This document shows positions 33,199-37,906 of a stretch of DNA of 37,906 nt, one piece after another. Under the pieces are notes generated by a model. That model did no database searches and was not told the origin of the DNA. It worked only from the letters and a program-made list of their open reading frames with translations. The DNA is taken from NCBI GenBank assembly GCA_030740795.1, contig JASLWO010000034.1, positions 1-37,906 of the forward strand, given 5' to 3'. Each line of letters opens with the position of its first letter. Position 1 is the stretch's first letter. Made by a program: the position numbers and the translations under genes. The DNA is from Acidimicrobiales bacterium. Lineage in GTDB: Bacteria > Actinomycetota > Acidimicrobiia > Acidimicrobiales > UBA8592.

Positions 33199-33774
33199 AT
33201 GACTTCTTGGAATAATAGGAATAAGCAAAAGTATGTTAGGTGGCTAGCAGTTTTTCTTGCTTTTGCTATAGCTTTACCGTTCGCTGTCGTTCTCTTGTCA
33301 AGTCCTGAAGATGAAGATAGTCAGCGCCAAGAAGACTCATCTCTATATGAGGAGTCTCCTCCTAGTGTGCAAGAAGTCGTTAGCGATAGCAGTGAAGTCT
33401 CCCCTACAGCACTTCCTTTTACCATTGAACAAGAACCGCAAAATCGAGCTCCGGTGATAGGCATTGATGGACCTGAGTGCTTTAGTTCATTATTTGAAGA
33501 TAACTTAATTCCTATTTCAATATCGGTTTCTGACGAAGATGATACCTCGGTGACTCTTGATCTTGCAGCTCAAATCGGAGATGAAGTTCTAGATTTAACT
33601 GAATACATTGTTGAAGGAACTTATCTAATTGTTCCAGGCACTTCAACCGCTTCTTTGCCAATTCCTGATGAAATAGGCTCCTACTTGTTATTAATAGCTC
33701 ACGCTACAGATAGTGATGGAGCTAGTTCGGAAACTGCTCTGGTTATTCCGAACCGCTGTCCTTCAACTGAATAG
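33199..33774 (+). CDS. N-terminally anchored extracytoplasmic protein, unknown function
   Basis: A 191-residue protein with a positively charged N-terminus (NNRNKQKYVR), then one hydrophobic helix (about residues 14-34) serving as signal anchor or signal peptide. A low-complexity acidic Ser/Glu/Pro linker follows to about residue 80, and then a small domain with two cysteines (PECFSS near the start and NRCPSTE at the end) that could form a disulfide. The segment SVSDEDDTSVTLDL and the ending ATDSDGASSETALV resemble cadherin-like or PKD-like beta-sandwich domains. I do not recognise a specific family. GTG 33196 immediately precedes ATG 33199 in frame. It converges on the giant repeat protein with 11 bp between stops. 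Confidence 0.65.
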   Translation: MTSWNNRNKQKYVRWLAVFLAFAIALPFAVVLLSSPEDEDSQRQEDSSLYEESPPSVQEVVSDSSEVSPTALPFTIEQEPQNRAPVIGIDGPECFSSLFEDNLIPISISVSDEDDTSVTLDLAAQIGDEVLDLTEYIVEGTYLIVPGTSTASLPIPDEIGSYLLLIAHATDSDGASSETALVIPNRCPSTE

Positions 33775-33785
33775 TTAAGTTAAGT

Positions 33786-36700
33786 TTAGTTTGTAACTTT
33801 AGGTTCGCTGACGCCGAAGAGATTTATTGCCCCCAATGGAGCAGAATTTGAGTATCGTTTGGTTCTGAATGGGGAATTCGCTACAACTCGACAATAAGCG
33901 GGGATTTCAAAATCTTCACCGAACTCTATGTCTCCGTTGGTGATTTCAGATATTTCAGTCCATTCTCCATCAATTTCAAATTCCAGAGAGAACGTTGTAC
34001 CTAGGGTTCGTTTCGCTTTTATTGACCAAATGATTTCAGATACTAACCCGTTGATATTGACAACTACAGGCAATGAGTTCAGTTCTAATACATGTGATGG
34101 CAAATCTTTCTCATTTGAGTATGGCTGATTCATTGATCCGTATTCGAGTTTTCCTGAGTCCATGCGAATAGTGAATTTTATGGCTTTCAAACCTGGTACA
34201 TCAGATAGGTAATCTATCTCTGAATCCTGGGTTAATTGACTGTTAGTCTCAGTTTCAACTGCTTTTCTTAGCGCAACGCCACTATCAAATTCAGAGATTG
34301 CGATATGGGTAATTCTTGGTGATCGTCGTCCGAGATATAGGAACATGAATATTCGTGCGGCTAGAAGAAGGACCGCTCCGGCAACTATGAGAATCCACCA
34401 TGGGAATGAATCATCGTCTTCTCCGCATCGTAAATCTGGGTCAGTTACACACTCAGGAGCTATCTCATCTGGATCAAGTATGCCATCATCATCACAATCC
34501 GAATCAGTTATACACTCAGGAGCTACTTCTTCACCGTCAAGTAGGCCATCATCATCACAATCCGAATCAGTTATGCACGGTTCTGTCGGTTCTTCACCGT
34601 CAAGTAGGCCATCATCATCACAATCAGGATCAGTTATGCACGGTTCCGTCGGTTCTTCGTTATCGCGAATCCCATCACCATCACAATCAGGATTATCTGG
34701 GCAAGGGTCTTCGGTGTCAAGTATGGAATCGCCATCTCGATCGCTTTCATCATCAAAGTTGGTTACTCCCACTCTTTGATTAGCGACTTCTGCAAATAGG
34801 GGGTCTGAATTTGCATCAGAGATTGAAATAACGATAATTGGATATTGCTCATTATCAAGGAACGTGTCATCCACTCCAGTGACAGTAACGATTTGTGGCT
34901 CATCCCAGTTCTGTGGGGTAAAGGTGAGCGATTCAGTAACTGTTGCCTCACCTGTATCGGTTGAGATAAGTGTGAGGATAACTTCTGAGAGAGGTTCTGC
35001 TGTTAGAACGATAGCGAATGTATCAATGGTTCCTGTTTCGTTCACTATGACGTAACTGTTATTTAGGGTGATCTCAAATCCAGCAACGTCATCATCCAGG
35101 TTTGTTCCTACTACGGTTTCACTGTCAACATTTGTGAAGTCAGGGTCAGACGTTGCATCATTAATCTCTGCGAGTATTTCGAATTGAATATCCCCATCGA
35201 TTAACCCATCGTTTTCTGGAGTCACTGTGATTACTTGTGGGGTATTCCAGTTCTCGGGAGTGAAGGTTAAGGATTGTATTGAAATTGTTGCTTCATCTGA
35301 AATATTTGCATTTAATATCAGGTTTTCATTTGAGTTTGCGTCTGTTGGTTGACTGAGCGTTATTTCAACGTCGCTTGTTGGTTGCGCTGTGAGAACAATA
35401 GAGAATGTGTCAGTTGTTCCATCTTCACTGATGACTGTGTCTCCACCAGTTTGAATAATTGTGAATCCTGCCTCATCATCATCAATTGTTTCAACAGAAA
35501 TTGTTGTATCCGCTAGTCCGTCGAAATCATCATCTGTATTCTGAGAGTCAACGGAGATTGTTATGGTTGAGTTTTGGTTGCCATCAATTAAGTATTCGTT
35601 AAATGCTTCTACTGGAATTGTTTGCTCGGTATCCCAGTTGTTGGTGGTAAATGTGATGCTCCCGATTACGGTGACTTCCTCAACATCATCTGAAGTGACT
35701 GTGAATACAACATCTGTGACTGGCTGGGCTGTTAGGACGATCGTAAATGCATCAGAGAAGCCGTCTTCTTCAACTATTGTCGCACCGTCGGTTTCAGCCA
35801 CTGCATATCCTGGTGTGTCATCGTCTGTGGTTGATGAGGAGATAGATTTTGGTGAAGTGAATGCAAAGTCTTCATTTGAAGCGGCCACGTTAATACTTAC
35901 AGTGATTGTGCTAGTAACTGTCCCGTCAATTAGGTAGTCATCCACACCTGTGACTGTGACTGTTTGTGGCACATTCCAATTTGAAGTAGTGAATGTCAGC
36001 GAACTTGGTACTGATGTTTCGCTACTATCAGATGAAACGATGTCCATAACGACATCGGTTTGTGGTTGTGCATCAAGGACAACACTGAATGTATCAGTCG
36101 TTCCGGATTCAGCGACCTCTGTTGAACCGTCAGTTTCTGTGACGGTGAATTCGGGGGTATCGTCATCAGTGGTTGTGACGACTACTGTCTGATCTTCTAG
36201 TGAGTCGAAGCCATCATCAGAATTGGCATCATCAATACTGACTATTACGTTTGTGTCTTGATTGCCGTCGATCAATGTTCCGTCATCAATTCCTGTGACG
36301 GTGATGGTTTGTGGGGTATCCCAATTAGCGGATGTGAAAGTAACAGATGCTGGAACGGTTGCTTCACCGGTGTCATCAGAAGCAATGGTGAGAACAACGT
36401 CTGAAGTTGGTTGGGCATCTAGGACGATCGTGAATGTGTCAGTAGTCCCAGACTCATCAACCTCGGTGGAGCCGTCGGATTCAACAATGGTGAACCCAGG
36501 AACGTCATCATCCGTGGTTGTTACGTTAATCGTTTGGTCGACCACTGAATCAAAGTTGTCATCTGATGCTTCTTGGACGATTGCAACTGTGATATCTGAG
36601 ATTTGCGACCCGTCGATGATTCCTACGTCATCGATACCGGTTGTTGTAATCGTTTGTGGTGTGTCCCAATTCTCATTTGTGAAGGTTATTGATCCTGGGT

Positions 36701-37906
36701 TTACAGTTACCTCTGTTACATCACCTGAAGTTACCGAAAGAACTACGTCCTCTGGTGGTTCAGCGTCTAGGACGATCGTGAATGTGTCAGTAGTCCCAGA
36801 CTCATCAACCTCGGTGGAGCCATCGGATTCAACAATAGTGAACCCGGCTACATCATCATCAGTCGTGGTCGCTGAAACAGTTTCATCAGCTAAGTCATCA
36901 AAATTATCATCTGATGCAGTATCTAGTACAGAAATGGTAATTGTAGAGACTTGATCGCCATCAACTATTTGTTCATCTGCTCCCGTAACGGTAACGGTTT
37001 GTGGCGTATCCCAATCAGCGGATGTAAAGGTAATTGAGCTTGGGTTGACTGTTGCTTCACTGCTTGATTCTGATGTGACTGTTAATACGACGTCTGATGT
37101 TGGTTGGGCGTCAAGGACAATTGTGAATGTGTCAGTAGTTCCAGATTCAGCTACCTGAGTGGAGCCATCGGATTCAACAATGGTGAACCCGGCTACATCA
37201 TCATCAGTCGTGGTTGCTGAAACAGTTTCATTAGCGACGGAATCGAAGTTATCGTCGGAGTTTGCGTCGTCTACAGCGACCGTGATCGTTGAGACGATAT
37301 CACCATCCACAAATCCATCGTCAATTCCGGTGACGGTGATGGTTTGTGGCGTGTCCCAGTTAGCGGATGTGAAGGTCAGTGGGCTGTTTACGGTTGCTTC
37401 GCCTGTGTCATCAGAAGCAATGGTGAGGACAACGTCTGAAGTTGGCTGAGCGTCTAGGACGATCGTGAATGTGTCAGTAGTCCCGGATTCAGCTACCTCG
37501 GTGGAGCCATCGGATTCAACAATGGTGAACCCGGCTACATCATCATCAGTCGTGGTCGCTGAAACAGTTTCATCAGCTAAGTCATCGAAGCTATCATTTG
37601 AGTTGGCATCCTCAACAGCGACCGTGATCGTACTGGTGATGGTTCCATCAATAATGTCATCGTCAATTCCGGTGACGGTAATGGTTTGTGGTGTATCCCA
37701 GTTAGCTGGGGTAAAGGTAAGTGGGCTGTTTACGGTTGCTTCGCCTGTGTCATCAGAAGCAATGGTGAGGACAACGTCTGAAGTTGGCTCAGCGTCTAGG
37801 ACGATCGTGAATGTGTCAGTAGTCCCAGACTCATCAACCTCGGTGGAGCCATCGGATTCAACAATAGTGAACCCGGCTACATCATCATCAGTCGTGGTCG
37901 CTGAAA
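33786..37906 (-). CDS. Giant Calx-beta-like repeat surface protein with membrane anchor (5' end outside the window)
   Basis: At least 1372 residues are visible and the frame stays open to the window edge, so the start lies beyond 37906. The extracellular part is about nine tandem beta-sandwich repeats of ~115 residues, each with GFTIVESDG, TDTFTIVLDAQP, a FT-x3-W-x3-QT(I/V)TVTG strand and a D-rich junction ending TTDDD. They resemble Calx-beta domains. Then come four thrombospondin type 3-like calcium-binding repeats (DCDDDGLLDGEE-type), one membrane helix (WWILIVAGAVLLLAARIFMF) and a cytoplasmic C-terminal domain of about 150 residues that I do not recognise. The overall plan suggests a calcium-stabilised adhesin or cell-surface stalk. 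An internal GTG at 37310 is not the true start, because the repeat pattern continues unbroken upstream of it. Confidence 0.82.
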   Translation of the reverse strand, partial: SATTTDDDVAGFTIVESDGSTEVDESGTTDTFTIVLDAEPTSDVVLTIASDDTGEATVNSPLTFTPANWDTPQTITVTGIDDDIIDGTITSTITVAVEDANSNDSFDDLADETVSATTTDDDVAGFTIVESDGSTEVAESGTTDTFTIVLDAQPTSDVVLTIASDDTGEATVNSPLTFTSANWDTPQTITVTGIDDGFVDGDIVSTITVAVDDANSDDNFDSVANETVSATTTDDDVAGFTIVESDGSTQVAESGTTDTFTIVLDAQPTSDVVLTVTSESSSEATVNPSSITFTSADWDTPQTVTVTGADEQIVDGDQVSTITISVLDTASDDNFDDLADETVSATTTDDDVAGFTIVESDGSTEVDESGTTDTFTIVLDAEPPEDVVLSVTSGDVTEVTVNPGSITFTNENWDTPQTITTTGIDDVGIIDGSQISDITVAIVQEASDDNFDSVVDQTINVTTTDDDVPGFTIVESDGSTEVDESGTTDTFTIVLDAQPTSDVVLTIASDDTGEATVPASVTFTSANWDTPQTITVTGIDDGTLIDGNQDTNVIVSIDDANSDDGFDSLEDQTVVVTTTDDDTPEFTVTETDGSTEVAESGTTDTFSVVLDAQPQTDVVMDIVSSDSSETSVPSSLTFTTSNWNVPQTVTVTGVDDYLIDGTVTSTITVSINVAASNEDFAFTSPKSISSSTTDDDTPGYAVAETDGATIVEEDGFSDAFTIVLTAQPVTDVVFTVTSDDVEEVTVIGSITFTTNNWDTEQTIPVEAFNEYLIDGNQNSTITISVDSQNTDDDFDGLADTTISVETIDDDEAGFTIIQTGGDTVISEDGTTDTFSIVLTAQPTSDVEITLSQPTDANSNENLILNANISDEATISIQSLTFTPENWNTPQVITVTPENDGLIDGDIQFEILAEINDATSDPDFTNVDSETVVGTNLDDDVAGFEITLNNSYVIVNETGTIDTFAIVLTAEPLSEVILTLISTDTGEATVTESLTFTPQNWDEPQIVTVTGVDDTFLDNEQYPIIVISISDANSDPLFAEVANQRVGVTNFDDESDRDGDSILDTEDPCPDNPDCDGDGIRDNEEPTEPCITDPDCDDDGLLDGEEPTEPCITDSDCDDDGLLDGEEVAPECITDSDCDDDGILDPDEIAPECVTDPDLRCGEDDDSFPWWILIVAGAVLLLAARIFMFLYLGRRSPRITHIAISEFDSGVALRKAVETETNSQLTQDSEIDYLSDVPGLKAIKFTIRMDSGKLEYGSMNQPYSNEKDLPSHVLELNSLPVVVNINGLVSEIIWSIKAKRTLGTTFSLEFEIDGEWTEISEITNGDIEFGEDFEIPAYCRVVANSPFRTKRYSNSAPLGAINLFGVSEPKVTN
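34482..34740 (-). repeat. ~63-bp tandem repeats encoding calcium-binding motifs
   Basis: The block CCATCATCATCACAATC recurs at about 63-bp steps (near 34482, 34546, 34609 and, diverged, 34671). Each unit encodes 21 residues with D-x-D-D-D-G-x-x-D and two cysteines, as in thrombospondin type 3 repeats. Confidence 0.75.
35070..37906 (-). repeat. ~345-bp tandem repeats encoding beta-sandwich domains
   Basis: Equivalent positions recur near 35071, 35461, 35800, 36145, 36491, 36838, 37184, 37525 and 37870, a period of mostly 340-347 bp. Units toward the window's right end are nearly identical in DNA, whereas those near the membrane anchor are diverged. Bases 36761-36877 are identical to 37790-37906. 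Confidence 0.85.

Noticed and set aside
36262-36954. Plus-strand open frames across the repeat region
   Set aside because: They are antisense to the giant repeat protein and repeat with its period; Ser/Val-rich translation is an artefact of the Asp/Thr-rich coding strand.
34482-37906. CRISPR array
   Set aside because: The repeats are contiguous 63-bp and ~345-bp coding units with no spacers and translate into protein domains.

Overview
The window is dense bacterial DNA (GC in the mid-40s % by eye) with very short intergenic gaps, several 4-nt ATGA overlaps and convergent genes that nearly touch. A partial CofC gene (coenzyme F420 synthesis) at the left edge and two F420-type luciferase-like oxidoreductases indicate an F420-using bacterium. 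Several genes lack a Shine-Dalgarno sequence and have a TANNNT hexamer 5-8 nt before the start codon, which looks like leaderless transcription. Together these suggest Actinomycetota, perhaps an uncultured marine Acidimicrobiia lineage; an F420-containing Chloroflexota is the main alternative. This placement is inference.

Layout. 1-4.2 kb is housekeeping: cofC end, a PIG-L deacetylase, a DUF1015 protein paired with serA, and a phosphoribosyltransferase. 4.3-22.2 kb (plus strand) is a nitrogen-heterocycle catabolic region. It encodes a three-subunit xanthine-dehydrogenase-type enzyme, an M20 allantoate/N-carbamoyl-L-amino-acid hydrolase, a D-carbamoylase, a fused FeS-Mo hydroxylase of the kind linked to labile selenium, a shortened SsnA, a luciferase-like oxidoreductase, an amidase, a PhyH-type dioxygenase, a MATE exporter, an 8-oxoguanine-deaminase-like enzyme, a creatininase-family enzyme and a hydantoinase/dihydropyrimidinase. 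22.2-31.1 kb (minus strand) is one tightly coupled eight-gene operon: FAD subunit, FeS-like/Mo subunit, SDR, amidohydrolase, XdhC, YqeB, YqeC, luciferase-like oxidoreductase. 31.3-37.9 kb holds a small membrane protein, an MFS exporter, an anchored protein and a very large repeat-containing surface protein cut by the window end.

How it fits together. Molybdenum hydroxylases oxidise purine-like rings, deaminases remove exocyclic amino groups, hydantoinase opens cyclic ureides, and two carbamoylases (D-type and M20-type) release amino acid, CO2 and ammonia. XdhC, YqeB and YqeC form the accessory set associated in the literature with selenium-dependent molybdenum hydroxylases, and SsnA belongs to the same gene neighbourhood.

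Most striking observation: the minus-strand hydroxylase (27428-30352) keeps the complete two-cluster ferredoxin-type domain with exact family spacing, yet all eight cluster-ligand cysteines are replaced (Ser, Thr, Ser, Asp; Ser, Ser, Asp, Glu). Its Mo domain looks intact and it is encoded with its own FAD subunit and the selenium-type maturation factors. How electrons leave the Mo centre, or whether the reaction is redox at all, is open.
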